The notes: generated from the letters alone by a model not told the origin. DNA of 64,000 nt from Leeuwenhoekiella palythoae (GCF_900130045.1 NZ_FQXT01000001.1:663014-727013), one strand, 5' to 3'. Positions 19,306 through 28,512 are shown, counted from the stretch's first letter. Numbers and translations are program-made.

Positions 19306-22300
19306 TTAAAAGTTAACATTGACACCTGCGGTAACCGTTACCGTTCTTGGGTAAAAGTTTCTATCATCTATACCAGGATACAACCCGGTATCTTGTACTT
19401 CAGGATCACGGCCGGTATATCCGGTAAAGGTTGCAAGGTTTCTAGCACTACCAAATAATCGTAATGCACTAAACGGACTGTTCTCTCCCAAGTTGAAGTT
19501 ATAGCCTAGAGTCAGGTTATCTAATTTGACAAAGTCCCCATTCTCAAGATAGTAATCTGAATATTGTGGTGCTTCTGTGATGTTGTTGTACTGTCCTAAT
19601 GCTGAAGTAAGCACGTTACCCGGCAGTAAACTTGGATTGCCATAGAATAGATCTACGGTGTTCAAAATATCATATTTGAATTTACCGCGTAGCAATATGG
19701 TAAGGTCAAAATTCTTATAACGGAAGGTATTGGTCAAAGAAGCATAATATTTAGGCAAACCATTACCAATAATCGCCTTGTCTTCCTCGGTCATATCACT
19801 GGCTCTTCCGATAGTCCCATCTGCTTTATGGAATAACCATTTACCATCAACAGTAAAACCGGCAAAGCGTTTTCCGTAGAAGTTTCCGATAGGGCCACCT
19901 TCAGTATTTCTAATTGCATCCCCTAAGTTTCCTGGGTTACCAATATTTCCTCCGTAAAGTTCACTCACAGAGAAGATTTGATTAGAAAGTGTTGTAAGCT
20001 CGTTGTTTTGATAACTTCCTACAAAATCCACATTCCATTTAAAATCTCCTTCTTCAAACACACGGTAACTCAGCGCGAGTTCTAAACCATTATTGGTGAT
20101 ATTCCCTACGTTTGTATAAATACTTCCCTGTACAAAAGGTGGCTGAGGAACATCATAACTCAGCAATAAGTCCTCGGTACGACGTGTATAGTAATCAATA
20201 GAACCACTAAGCTTGTTAAACCAGAATCCAAAATCAACACCAATATTGAATTCCTTCTTGGTTTCCCACTTAAGATCTGGGTTAGGGTTCTTTACAGGAC
20301 CATAGGTTTGATAGTAAGTAGCACCATCAGCACCATCTAAAAATACAGGGTATTTACCTCCTGTTCCTAAAGTCACAATAGATTGGTAATTAGGAATCCC
20401 TTGGTTACCCGTAATACCATATCCTGCACGTAATTTAAGATTGTTTACCCAAGCGGCACCTTCCATAAAATTCTCATCAGAGATCAACCAACCTCCGGAT
20501 ATCGCAGGAAAACTAGCCCACTTGTTATTGGCTCCAAAACGTGAAGAACCTTCGTGACGCACAGAGGCTTGTAAAAAGTAACGATCAAGATAGTTATAAC
20601 TCAAACGACTGAAATAAGCGATAAGCGTATTATCTTCTTTAAAACTTGATAAATTAGGACGTGGCAAATCTGTATCAGTGATCGCGTTACCCGCACCAAA
20701 ATTCCAATCTTCAAAACCATCTGTGGTAAAACCACTGTTATCCATAGAATATTCTTCGGTGGTTGAGTACTGATAACTATAACCTCCTAGTAATTCAAAG
20801 CCGTGATCTCCAAAATCTTTAGTGAAGTTGATTGTTGGCTCTACAGTTTGAGTATAATCTATATGATTCCCTTTATATGCATACCCGGTTCCGAAGTAAG
20901 GACTACCAGTGTTATACTGCTGATAATCTTGCGTTGAACGGTAAAAGCGATCATTCCAAGAGTTTCTTTGATAAGAACCAAAAACAGAAGCTACTAACCC
21001 GGGAATTATTTCATACCCAAGTTTTACGTCCCCTGAAAAAGTAATTTGCTTACGCTGATTAAAACGATTTGCATATTCAGAAAATGGGTTATACCCGTTC
21101 TCCGGCTGGTAAAAACCATAACGCCCTTGGTTGAACAACACCCCTTCTTCTGAAGTATTAAATGGTGCATAAATAGGCGCCGTAGGATTCCAGTCTGTCA
21201 CAATACCGAATTGGTTACCTCCTAAAAGGTTTGCGTCATTTACATTAACAACAACGCTAGAGGCAAAAGTAAGTTTGTCATCAAGTCCTTTTTGATTGAA
21301 ACTTGCGCGCACTCCAAATTCTTCTCTTCCATTTTCCAAAGCAATACCTTCAGAATCTTTGTAGTATAATGAAGCTCTGTAATTACCATTTTCGTTACCG
21401 CCAGAAGCAACGAAGTTATGATACTGTGTAAGATTAGAACGGTTAACCAGTTCTTCAAAAATATCAGTAGAAGCTCCTAGATCATTATTAGCGCTAATGA
21501 TTCCGTCTGCGATAGCAGCTCTAAATTGATCTGCCGATAGAAAATCTGGTTTACTGTTTACATAATCGCGTGAAACAAAGCTTGAGTAATTAAAAGTACT
21601 CTTACCCTTCTTTCCTTTTTTGGTAGTAATTAAAATTACCCCGTTGGTCCCTCGTGTACCATAAATTGCTGCTGCTGCACCATCTTTAAGTACATCAAAA
21701 GACTCGATATCATTTTGCTGAAGTAAATCAAGATTACCTCCCGGAATTCCGTCAATTACAATAAGTGGTGAAGTAGAACCGGTGATCGAGGTCACCCCTC
21801 TAAGCTGTATTGCTGTACCACCATTAGGATTGTTTCCTCCTGCTCTGGTGATCTGTAGTCCCGCAACTTTACCTTGAATCAATTCAACCGGTGAGGATAC
21901 CTGCCCTTGATTGAAATCATCAGTATCTACTTTAGTTACAGCGGTAGAAACGGCTTTACGCTCTTGAGAACCGTAACCAATTAAAACCACCTCTTCAAGT
22001 GATTCTTCATTCGATTCCATCGTTATCGTAAACGAATTTTGAGAGCCTACTGCTTGCTCTACGTTAGTCATCCCCACATAAGAAAACACAAGTACAGCGT
22101 TATTAGAGGCAACATCTATACTAAAATTTCCATCAAAATCTGTCGCCACACCATTGGTGGTTCCTTTTTCCTGTACCGTAACTCCCGGCAAAGGCATTCC
22201 TCCGGGATCAGTGACCGTTCCCGTAACGGTTTTTCCTCCCTGTGCATAAAGCGTATGTAGCGATGTCATACCTAATGCAAGGAAAAAAACCAGAATAAAT

Positions 22301-22320
22301 CTTTTAAAGTTTTTGTCCAT
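19306..22320 (-). CDS. susC: SusC-like TonB-dependent outer-membrane transporter
   Basis: This SusC-family barrel protein has about 1004 residues. I start at ATG 22320, which gives the signal MDKNFKRFILVFFLALG. Residues about 30-110 form the carboxypeptidase-D-regulatory-like domain (VTGTVTDPGGMPLPGVTV, DGNFSIDV). The SusC-type plug follows (VVLIGYGSQERKAVSTAV, LQITRAGGNNPNGGTAIQLRG, IDGIPGG, DVLKDGAAAAIYGTRGTNGV), and the rest is the 22-strand barrel with the terminal GVNVNF. It imports oligosaccharides across the outer membrane with SusD. Two tandem TAAAACGTTTTA palindromes lie 79 and 101 bp upstream. No frameshift or truncation is seen. Confidence 0.97.
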   Translation of the reverse strand: MDKNFKRFILVFFLALGMTSLHTLYAQGGKTVTGTVTDPGGMPLPGVTVQEKGTTNGVATDFDGNFSIDVASNNAVLVFSYVGMTNVEQAVGSQNSFTITMESNEESLEEVVLIGYGSQERKAVSTAVTKVDTDDFNQGQVSSPVELIQGKVAGLQITRAGGNNPNGGTAIQLRGVTSITGSTSPLIVIDGIPGGNLDLLQQNDIESFDVLKDGAAAAIYGTRGTNGVILITTKKGKKGKSTFNYSSFVSRDYVNSKPDFLSADQFRAAIADGIISANNDLGASTDIFEELVNRSNLTQYHNFVASGGNENGNYRASLYYKDSEGIALENGREEFGVRASFNQKGLDDKLTFASSVVVNVNDANLLGGNQFGIVTDWNPTAPIYAPFNTSEEGVLFNQGRYGFYQPENGYNPFSEYANRFNQRKQITFSGDVKLGYEIIPGLVASVFGSYQRNSWNDRFYRSTQDYQQYNTGSPYFGTGYAYKGNHIDYTQTVEPTINFTKDFGDHGFELLGGYSYQYSTTEEYSMDNSGFTTDGFEDWNFGAGNAITDTDLPRPNLSSFKEDNTLIAYFSRLSYNYLDRYFLQASVRHEGSSRFGANNKWASFPAISGGWLISDENFMEGAAWVNNLKLRAGYGITGNQGIPNYQSIVTLGTGGKYPVFLDGADGATYYQTYGPVKNPNPDLKWETKKEFNIGVDFGFWFNKLSGSIDYYTRRTEDLLLSYDVPQPPFVQGSIYTNVGNITNNGLELALSYRVFEEGDFKWNVDFVGSYQNNELTTLSNQIFSVSELYGGNIGNPGNLGDAIRNTEGGPIGNFYGKRFAGFTVDGKWLFHKADGTIGRASDMTEEDKAIIGNGLPKYYASLTNTFRYKNFDLTILLRGKFKYDILNTVDLFYGNPSLLPGNVLTSALGQYNNITEAPQYSDYYLENGDFVKLDNLTLGYNFNLGENSPFSALRLFGSARNLATFTGYTGRDPEVQDTGLYPGIDDRNFYPRTVTVTAGVNVNF

Positions 22321-22398
22321 AATTGTTCGGTGTTTCTGGAATTTCAAATTCCCATTAATGCATGTTTAAGTTTTAATTGTTTTTCGCAAACGTTAAAG

Positions 22399-22410
22399 TA
22401 AAACGTTTTA
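22399..22410. promoter_or_regulatory. TAAAACGTTTTA operator candidate, proximal copy upstream of SusC
   Basis: This perfect palindrome is 79 bp upstream of the SusC start, with minus-strand flanks GC-TAAAACGTTTTA-CTTTA. It is one of a tandem pair. Confidence 0.75.
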
Positions 22411-22420
22411 GCAATTATAA

Positions 22421-22432
22421 TAAAACGTTTTA
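22421..22432. promoter_or_regulatory. TAAAACGTTTTA operator candidate, distal copy upstream of SusC
   Basis: This perfect palindrome lies 22 bp (about two helical turns) centre-to-centre from the proximal copy, so two dimers could bind on the same face of the DNA. It is followed on the minus strand by TATAATTG, a near match to the -7 box TAnnTTTG. Confidence 0.75.
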
Positions 22433-22574
22433 GTATAATTGTGTGAAATTCACTTAAATTTTAATAAATTAACATAATTAACAATTTGCAAGGTTATTTC
22501 TAGGTCTATTATCATTATCAGTAATTTATACGCCATATTTTTAGAAATAATTTAAAGCACATTAAACCTATCCT

Positions 22575-24293
22575 ATGCAAATACAAGAATCTTCAAAAAT
22601 GTATGATGTCATCATCGTAGGCTCTGGAGCCGGCGGTGGCATGGCAACAAAAGTTTTGGCAGATGCCGGACTCAAAGTAGCGGTTGTAGAAGCAGGTCCT
22701 CATTTTGATCCTGCAGACCCTAAACAACGTACGCAACTCAAATGGCCTTATGAATCTCCAAGACGTGGTGCCTCAAATAGACGACCTTTTGGAGATTTTG
22801 ACAGCGCCTATGGAGGTTGGGAAATTGAAGGTGAACCTTACACTCAAAAAGACGGAACTCAATTTGACTGGTTTAGATCTAGAATGCTAGGCGGTCGTAC
22901 CAATCACTGGGGGCGCATTTCGTTGCGTTTTGGGGAACGCGATTTTAAGCATAAAAGCTATGACGGTCACGGCGACGACTGGCCCATAGGATACGAGGAC
23001 GTTAAACCTTATTATGATAAAGTAGATAAGCTTATTGGAGTTTTTGGTACCAAAGAAAATATAGAAAATGAGCCTGATGGTTTTTTCTTACCTCCACCAA
23101 AACCCAGATTGCACGAACTTTTTTACATCAAGGGAGCTCGCAAATCTAATATTCCAGTGATTCCTTCGCGAATGTCTATGCTTACCAAAAAAATCAACGA
23201 TGATCGCGGTATTTGCTTCTATTGTGGACAATGTTCCCGTGCGTGTGCGGTATATGCCGATTTCTCTGCAGGGACTTGTTTGATCTTTCCGGCGCAAAAA
23301 AACGGCGGTCAAGTAGACCTCTTTGTCAATGCAATGGTACGCGAGGTAACTACAAATGATGAAGGAAAAGCTACCGGAGTTTCTTACATCAGTAAAGATG
23401 ATCGTAAAGAATATAAGCTGAAAGGCCGCATTGTCGTGCTTGCAGCTTCGGCGTGTAGTTCAGCGCGGATCTTATTGAATTCTAAGAGTGCGCAACACCC
23501 TAACGGATTAGGGAATAGTAGTGATATGGTGGGCCGTTATCTGCACGATTCTACCGGTGCGAGTAGATCTGCGTTCATTCCAGATTTGATGAATCGCGAT
23601 ACCTATAATGAAGATGGTGTAGGCGGAATGCACGTCTATACACCGTGGTGGGGCGATAATAAAAAACTGAATTTCCCGCGTGGTTATCATATTGAAGTTT
23701 GGGGTGGTCTAGGAATGCCGAGCTATGGTTTTGGCTTTAACCCCAATGACCTTAACCGTTTCTTCAATCAAAAAGTGGGCGGCTACGGAAACAGTTTACG
23801 TGCAGATATAAAAAAATATTACGGCTCTACCATTGGTATGGCCGGTCGTGGCGAGTCTATCGCGATGAAAGATAATTATTGCGAGATCGACCCAACCACG
23901 GTTGATGAGTTTGGGATCCCCGTGTTGCGTTTCAATTATAAATGGTCTGAATATGAAGTGAATCAAGCCAAGCACATGAACGATACTTTTGAAGAAATTG
24001 TGCATAATATAGGCGGTACGATGCTTCAAGATGCTCCTTCAAAAGAATCGAATTACGGTCTCGAAAATCCGGGCCGAATCATTCACGAGGTAGGAACCAC
24101 CCGTATGGGAAGTGATCCTAAAACTTCTGTAGTTAATGAATTTCAGCAGTTGCACGACGTGGATAATGTTTTTATTGTAGATGCGGGACCGTTTGTTTCT
24201 CAAGCCGATAAAAACCCTACTTGGACCATTTTAGCGCTTTCATGGAGAGCTTCAGATTATATTATTGAACAACTAAAACAGCAAAACATCTAA
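22575..24293 (+). CDS. GMC family FAD-dependent oxidoreductase
   Basis: This 572-residue GMC oxidoreductase has an N-terminal FAD-binding motif VIIVGSGAGGGMATKVL and a C-terminal signature (GTTRMGSDPKTSVVNEF, VDAGPFVSQADKNPTWTILALSWRASDYI). A cysteine-rich segment CFYCGQCSRAC around residue 218 resembles the metal or iron-sulfur-type cluster region of gluconate-2-dehydrogenase/glucose-3-dehydrogenase-type large subunits. No signal peptide is evident; the partner encoded 3 bp downstream carries the signal, as in complexes exported as a pair. A sugar or sugar-acid dehydrogenase passing electrons to a cytochrome or quinone is likely. Oxidation at C3 of a glycoside is possible given the DUF1080 protein nearby. 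Confidence 0.85.
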   Translation: MQIQESSKMYDVIIVGSGAGGGMATKVLADAGLKVAVVEAGPHFDPADPKQRTQLKWPYESPRRGASNRRPFGDFDSAYGGWEIEGEPYTQKDGTQFDWFRSRMLGGRTNHWGRISLRFGERDFKHKSYDGHGDDWPIGYEDVKPYYDKVDKLIGVFGTKENIENEPDGFFLPPPKPRLHELFYIKGARKSNIPVIPSRMSMLTKKINDDRGICFYCGQCSRACAVYADFSAGTCLIFPAQKNGGQVDLFVNAMVREVTTNDEGKATGVSYISKDDRKEYKLKGRIVVLAASACSSARILLNSKSAQHPNGLGNSSDMVGRYLHDSTGASRSAFIPDLMNRDTYNEDGVGGMHVYTPWWGDNKKLNFPRGYHIEVWGGLGMPSYGFGFNPNDLNRFFNQKVGGYGNSLRADIKKYYGSTIGMAGRGESIAMKDNYCEIDPTTVDEFGIPVLRFNYKWSEYEVNQAKHMNDTFEEIVHNIGGTMLQDAPSKESNYGLENPGRIIHEVGTTRMGSDPKTSVVNEFQQLHDVDNVFIVDAGPFVSQADKNPTWTILALSWRASDYIIEQLKQQNI

Positions 24294-24296
24294 ATC

Positions 24297-25010
24297 ATGG
24301 ATAGAAGAGATAGTTTAAAATCGATGTTTTTAGGTTCGTTAGGAACCGGACTTTTACTCACAGGATGTGATCCTAATCTGGGCGAAAAAGAAGTTGAAAT
24401 TGCGAAAGCTGCTGAAGATTATTTTGGCCGTACCCCTGAAGAACTCGAACTGATTGAAAAGCTACAATCAGAGCAGTTTTTTAGAGAACACGAGATGGAC
24501 ACATTGAATGTATTATGTGCGCTGATCTTACCTGCAAATGAGGAATATGGAAGTGCTACCGATGCCGGCGTGCCCGAGTTTCTTGAATTTATTGTCAAAG
24601 ATATGCCCTATTTACAAACGCCCATACGCGGTGGTTTGATGTGGCTAGACCATACTTCTAATTTAGAATACGACACTGAATTTAAAAGTACTTCGGAAGA
24701 AAATCAGAAAGCTATTTTAGATACGATCGCTTTTCCTGATCCCGAAAAACCCGGCTGGGAACAACCGGTACAGTTACAGTTTTTTAGCTTGATGCGTAAC
24801 CTGACGATGACGGGGTATTATACTTCAGAAATGGGAATCAAAGATCTGGACTACAAGGGTAATCAACCCAATATTTGGGATGGCGTTCCTGAAGAAGTTT
24901 TGCAGAAACACGGCGTAAGCTACGATCCCGAGTGGATCGCAAAATGCGTAGATCAAAGTCAGCGTGGCGTCACCGCCGAGTGGGATGACGACGGGAATTT
25001 ACTTACCTAA
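24297..25010 (+). CDS. Gluconate 2-dehydrogenase subunit 3-like protein
   Basis: This 237-residue protein has an N-terminal signal combining a twin-Arg (MDRRDSLKSMFLGS) with a lipobox-like LLLTGC. The body matches the gluconate-2-dehydrogenase subunit 3 family, with LNVLCALILPANEEYGSATDAGVPEFLEF and FFSLMRNLTMTGYYTSEMGI. This small subunit partners GMC dehydrogenases and provides the export signal. It starts 3 bp after the GMC gene and is followed by a terminator, so the two form a dicistronic unit. The complex is likely periplasmic and membrane-attached. Confidence 0.87.
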   Translation: MDRRDSLKSMFLGSLGTGLLLTGCDPNLGEKEVEIAKAAEDYFGRTPEELELIEKLQSEQFFREHEMDTLNVLCALILPANEEYGSATDAGVPEFLEFIVKDMPYLQTPIRGGLMWLDHTSNLEYDTEFKSTSEENQKAILDTIAFPDPEKPGWEQPVQLQFFSLMRNLTMTGYYTSEMGIKDLDYKGNQPNIWDGVPEEVLQKHGVSYDPEWIAKCVDQSQRGVTAEWDDDGNLLT

Positions 25011-25026
25011 AACGTACTATAAATCC

Positions 25027-25057
25027 ATAAAAACCTCCTAAAACAGGAGGTTTTTTT
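25027..25057. terminator. Bidirectional rho-independent terminator
   Basis: The stem AAACCTCCT / AGGAGGTTT has a 5-nt loop with A- and T-runs on both sides. It lies between the converging subunit-3 (+) and MesD (-) genes. Confidence 0.9.
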
Positions 25058-25074
25058 GTTCTAAGCGTTTGGTA

Positions 25075-26103
25075 TTAAAACCCAAGTTCGTTGCGTACAA
25101 GTGCTGCTCCGGCACTTAAGGCACTTAACTTTCCGCGGGCAACTTCACGTGATAGTGGCGCCATTCCGCAGTTGGTTGACGGATACAGATTTTCAATAGC
25201 TACAAATTCAAGTGCTTTACGCAGCGTTTGGGCTACTTCTTCTGGCGTATCAATGGTATTCGTAGCTACATCTATAGCCCCGACCATTACTTTCTTACCG
25301 CGAATGAGCTCCAGGAGCTCAAGTGGCACGTGTGAGTTATGACATTCTAAGGATACAATATCAATATTCGAGGTTTGAATTTTCGGGAATATTTCTTCGT
25401 ATTGCCGCCATTCTGAACCTAACGTTTTTTTCCAATCATTGTTCGCTTTTATTCCGTAGCCATAACAAATATGTATTGCGGTCTCACAGTGTAATCCTTC
25501 GATGGCACGTTCTAATGCTGCCATCCCCCAATCATTCACATCATCAAAAAATACATTAAACGCCGGCTCATCAAACTGAATAATATCTACTCCTGCTTCT
25601 TGTAGCGCTTTGGCTTCCTCATTAAGTGCTTTGGCAAATTGCCAAGCTAATTTTTCACGACTTTTATAATGATCATCGTACAAAGTGTCGACCATAGTCA
25701 TAGGCCCCGGAAGTGCCCATTTTATAGGTTGGTTGGTCTGTTTGCGTAGAAACTGAGCATCTTCAACAAATACTGCTTTTTGCCGCGCCACCTCATCCAC
25801 AACAACCGGAACACTGGCTTCGTACCGGTCACGGATTTTTACCGTCTTTCGATTTTTAAAATCTACTCCACTCAAATGTTCTATAAAGGTGGTTACAAAA
25901 TGTTGGCGTGTTTGCTCGCCATCACTAATGATATCAATTCCTAAAGAATGCTGTTCTTGTAACGAAATACGCAGGGCATCTTGTTTGCCTTCTAATAATT
26001 GATCACCTTCTAATTTCCAGGGCGACCAAAGTTTTTCGGGTGGCGCAAGCCAGGCAGGTTTAGGTAAACTTCCAACGGTTGATGTTGGTAATATATTTTT
26101 CAT
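25075..26103 (-). CDS. mesD: Folate-independent methionine synthase MesD-like (MetE C-terminal domain)
   Basis: This protein has about 342 residues and consists only of the MetE-type catalytic TIM barrel. I start at ATG 26103 (MKNILPTSTVGSLPKP); the upstream extension overlaps the preceding gene. Zinc ligands of the MetE type are visible as His and Cys in AIHICYGYG, Glu in VSLECHNSH, and Cys in STNCGMAPL. The N-terminal folate-binding half of MetE is missing. Its upstream neighbour is the DUF1852 protein, the known partner (MesX) of MesD-type methionine synthases, which do not use methyltetrahydrofolate and require oxygen. The gene pair makes this assignment firmer than the sequence alone. 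Confidence 0.85.
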   Translation of the reverse strand: MKNILPTSTVGSLPKPAWLAPPEKLWSPWKLEGDQLLEGKQDALRISLQEQHSLGIDIISDGEQTRQHFVTTFIEHLSGVDFKNRKTVKIRDRYEASVPVVVDEVARQKAVFVEDAQFLRKQTNQPIKWALPGPMTMVDTLYDDHYKSREKLAWQFAKALNEEAKALQEAGVDIIQFDEPAFNVFFDDVNDWGMAALERAIEGLHCETAIHICYGYGIKANNDWKKTLGSEWRQYEEIFPKIQTSNIDIVSLECHNSHVPLELLELIRGKKVMVGAIDVATNTIDTPEEVAQTLRKALEFVAIENLYPSTNCGMAPLSREVARGKLSALSAGAALVRNELGF

Positions 26104-26126
26104 AATGAAGTAGTTAGTTGAATTGA

Positions 26127-27125
26127 TTAGTGTGCGTAATTTGCAGACCACTGCTCCAGCACATTCTTATACGGTTTTATAAAATGTTCTTCGGTAAATT
26201 TTCCTTGTTCAATGGCCAGCTGACTGCGTTCTTCCCGGTCATATTCAATCTTGGTGAGCGAATGATCTGGGTTTTTTAAACTGGGTTTAAAGCAGGATCC
26301 CGCCACCGAATTGGCATTGTAAATCTCAGGTCTATAAATTTTTTGAAAAGTTTCCATCGTACTGATGGTACTTATTAATTCAAGATTGGTATACTCTGTA
26401 AGTAGGTCCCCAAAAAAGTAAAAGGTGAGCGGCGCTACGCTGTGTCGCGGCATAAAATACCGTACTTGCAAGCCCATTTTTTTGAAATAGGATTCGGTTA
26501 AAGAAGCTTCATTCACTTGATATTCATACCCAAGAATAGGATGGTGATTGCCTGTACGCTGGTAGGTTTTATTGTGCGAAACACTCAAACAGATCACAGG
26601 TGGTTTAGCAAAATGCTTCTTATACGTTTCTGAGGAAACAAAACGCTTAAAGATCGTACCGTGCAAGCTTCCAAAATCATCTGGAATACTAAAATCAGTT
26701 TTACCTCTATTGTGTTCTATAAGCAAAACACTAAAATCATAATCCCGTACGTAGGAAGAAAAATTATTGCCTACAATCCCTTCGATGCGCTTACCTGTTT
26801 TATGATCCAGTATGTGCGTTTTTAAAACTTCGATCGCAGGAAATGTTGCTCCGTTGTCGTGCATATCAAGATCCACAGAAACAATTTCCAACTCAACCTG
26901 ATAACGGTCTTGATCAGGATTGTCCCAGTTTGCCAACGAATTAAAACGATTGTTGATCATTGTAAGGGTGTTTCGGAGATTTTCTTGACGCCTCGCTCCT
27001 CTTGCCAAATTTGCAAAATTAGTTGTAGTACGTGTACTGCTAGAGGGCACATAGTCTTCGTCGAAATAAATACGCTTTACTGTAAATTCAAAATCGTCTT
27101 TAATGGTATCCTGAGTGTTAGTCAT
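26127..27125 (-). CDS. mesX: DUF1852 protein, MesX-like partner of MesD
   Basis: This 332-residue cytoplasmic protein belongs to the DUF1852 family. Characteristic segments include FEFTVKRIYFDEDYVPSSS near the N-terminus, NRFNSLANWDNPDQDRYQVE, EVLKTHILDHKTGKR and RYFMPRHSVAPLTFYFFGDLL. The family is found next to MesD genes and is needed for MesD methionine synthesis, possibly supplying the methyl donor by an oxygen-dependent step. It lies 23 bp upstream of mesD and diverges from an Lrp/AsnC regulator at 27348. Its biochemical reaction is, to my knowledge, not settled. Confidence 0.83.
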   Translation of the reverse strand: MTNTQDTIKDDFEFTVKRIYFDEDYVPSSSTRTTTNFANLARGARRQENLRNTLTMINNRFNSLANWDNPDQDRYQVELEIVSVDLDMHDNGATFPAIEVLKTHILDHKTGKRIEGIVGNNFSSYVRDYDFSVLLIEHNRGKTDFSIPDDFGSLHGTIFKRFVSSETYKKHFAKPPVICLSVSHNKTYQRTGNHHPILGYEYQVNEASLTESYFKKMGLQVRYFMPRHSVAPLTFYFFGDLLTEYTNLELISTISTMETFQKIYRPEIYNANSVAGSCFKPSLKNPDHSLTKIEYDREERSQLAIEQGKFTEEHFIKPYKNVLEQWSANYAH

Positions 27126-27316
27126 GGCTTTTTTTGATTTGTTGTTTTAGTATTAAAACTACTTTGAGGCAAGCCCTTGGGTATATTCTTCAATTATATG
27201 TCTAAAAACTACCTGAGGCTCATTTTGCAGTTTTTATCTCTTACAAATCTCAAAATAAAAGATTAATTAATTAAGTTTGAACCGATATTTAGATACAATA
27301 ACTACACAAACTACTA

Positions 27317-27337
27317 TAAAAGACAAATCGTCTTTTA
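27317..27337. promoter_or_regulatory. Inverted repeat just upstream of the Lrp gene
   Basis: TAAAAGAC and GTCTTTTA form a perfect 8-bp inverted repeat with a 5-nt spacer, ending 10 bp before the Lrp start codon. It could be an autoregulatory operator or a 5'-UTR hairpin. The mesX/lrp gap (27126-27347) shows no recognisable SAM riboswitch. Confidence 0.4.
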
Positions 27338-27347
27338 GCGGTATAAA

Positions 27348-27836
27348 ATGGACCTACAAATAGAAAATTTATCTATGTCAGAATTAGACCAGATCGATTT
27401 GAAGCTATTAGAATTGCTTCAGCAAAGCGGAAAATTAACCACTAAGGAAATTGCACGACAGGTAAACTTATCTCACACTCCTGTTTACGAACGCATAAGA
27501 CGTTTAGAAAGGGAAGGAATTATTAAGAAATACGTTGCGCTTGTAGAAGCCGAAAAAGTGGGTAAAGGACTGATCGTTTTTTGTGACATCACGATCAAAG
27601 AACATACTAAAGAAATTGGCCATCAATTTGTACAAGATATCATGGCGTCTAAGTACGTTTGTGAATGTTATAATATTTCGGGGAATTACGACTTCAGATT
27701 GAAAGTTATGGTGCGGGATATGAAACACTATCAGGATTTTGTACTGAATGACCTAGGTTCCATAAAAAATATTGGGAGTGCGCATAGTACCTTTGTAATG
27801 GGGGTTATAAAACACGACTACGCCGTGCCCATATAA
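27348..27836 (+). CDS. Lrp/AsnC family transcriptional regulator
   Basis: This 162-residue regulator has an N-terminal winged helix-turn-helix (LDQIDLKLLELLQQSGKLTT, EIARQVNLSHTPVYERIRRL) and a C-terminal RAM ligand-binding domain (VFCDITIKEHTKE, VCECYNISGNYDFRLKVMV, GSAHSTFVMGVIKHDY). An alternative ATG at 27375 would remove nine residues and give the more usual Lrp N-terminus (MSELDQIDL). It is divergent from mesX-mesD, 222 bp away, so control of methionine synthesis by an amino acid effector is a natural hypothesis. Effector and targets are not visible in the sequence. Confidence 0.9.
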   Translation: MDLQIENLSMSELDQIDLKLLELLQQSGKLTTKEIARQVNLSHTPVYERIRRLEREGIIKKYVALVEAEKVGKGLIVFCDITIKEHTKEIGHQFVQDIMASKYVCECYNISGNYDFRLKVMVRDMKHYQDFVLNDLGSIKNIGSAHSTFVMGVIKHDYAVPI

Positions 27837-27973
27837 TGCGCACCTCCATTAAAGTAACTTAGAATAAGCCTTTAGGACATTGCTCGAAAACGAATTATCC
27901 ATTTCGAGACATAGCGGTAGCTATCGTGAAGTAATACTAAATCCTTTGGGGAAACCAATTATTTTCAATAGGA

Positions 27974-28273
27974 TCAAATCCTATCTTTAACATTCATCCT
28001 CTGATGTAAAATTCTTACTATTTCAACAGTATTGGTATCATCCTTTCGGTAGAAAATGACGTGAGATTCTATGACACTAACCCTGTAGTTTTTCCTTAAA
28101 TGCCCAACAGACTTTCCCGTCATAAAATTAGCAGCGATAAATTCAATTCGATCTATCAATAATTTATAATAGGTATCAGCCTGCTCTTTTGACCATTTGT
28201 GTAATGTGTATAACCAAATATGGTCTAAATCTTCAATCGCTTGTTGACTTATACGATATTTAGCCTCCCTCAT
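27974..28273 (-). CDS. ParE/RelE-family toxin
   Basis: This 99-residue protein matches the ParE branch of the RelE/ParE superfamily: YRISQQAIEDLDHIWLYTLHKW at the N-terminus and the C-terminal VIFYRKDDTNTVEIVRILHQRMN. It overlaps the antitoxin gene by 4 bp (ATGA), the usual arrangement of a translationally coupled module. ParE toxins poison DNA gyrase; whether this one does is inference. The 137 bp between this gene and the Lrp gene hold no other ORF I can support. Confidence 0.88.
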   Translation of the reverse strand: MREAKYRISQQAIEDLDHIWLYTLHKWSKEQADTYYKLLIDRIEFIAANFMTGKSVGHLRKNYRVSVIESHVIFYRKDDTNTVEIVRILHQRMNVKDRI

Positions 28274-28512
28274 AAATACTTCTTGTGTAAAGCTTCGAGC
28301 CTTTTTTGAGAATCAAAATCATCAACAAAACCACTCTGCTCTCCCGCCTCCAAAGCTTTAATCAATTCGCGTTCTTTAAGCTCCTCCCGTTCAAATAAGC
28401 GCAATGCAGATCTAATCACCTCACTTACCGAACTATAGCGACCCGATTTTACTTCTTCATTTACAAATTCTTCAAAATGACTTCCCAATGAAATTGACGT
28501 GTTCTTTCCCAT
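28270..28512 (-). CDS. ParD-family antitoxin
   Basis: This 80-residue ribbon-helix-helix protein starts at ATG 28512 (MGKNTSISLGSHFEEFV). The RHH core is followed by the ParD-typical SGRYSSVSEVIRSALRLFE, and an acidic C-terminal tail (ALEAGEQSGFVDDFD) would wrap the toxin. It is upstream of and overlaps the toxin gene. It should also autorepress the module. Confidence 0.88.
   Translation of the reverse strand: MGKNTSISLGSHFEEFVNEEVKSGRYSSVSEVIRSALRLFEREELKERELIKALEAGEQSGFVDDFDSQKRLEALHKKYL

Noticed and set aside
20832-21044. Plus-strand ORF inside susC
   Set aside because: It is an antisense shadow of the SusC barrel coding sequence with no recognisable domain or start context; the same applies to the other short ORFs within large genes.
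25009-25020. TAAAACGTACTA after the subunit-3 gene as another operator
   Set aside because: Only the left half matches, and it lies at a stop codon before a terminator, not in front of a gene.
27126-27347. SAM riboswitch upstream of mesX
   Set aside because: No conserved SAM-I, SAM-II or related core could be recognised on the minus strand; only a short hairpin repeat and an inverted repeat are visible.
27837-27973. Small gene between Lrp and the toxin
   Set aside because: No ORF with a convincing start, length or family resemblance was found; the segment only has weak inverted repeats.
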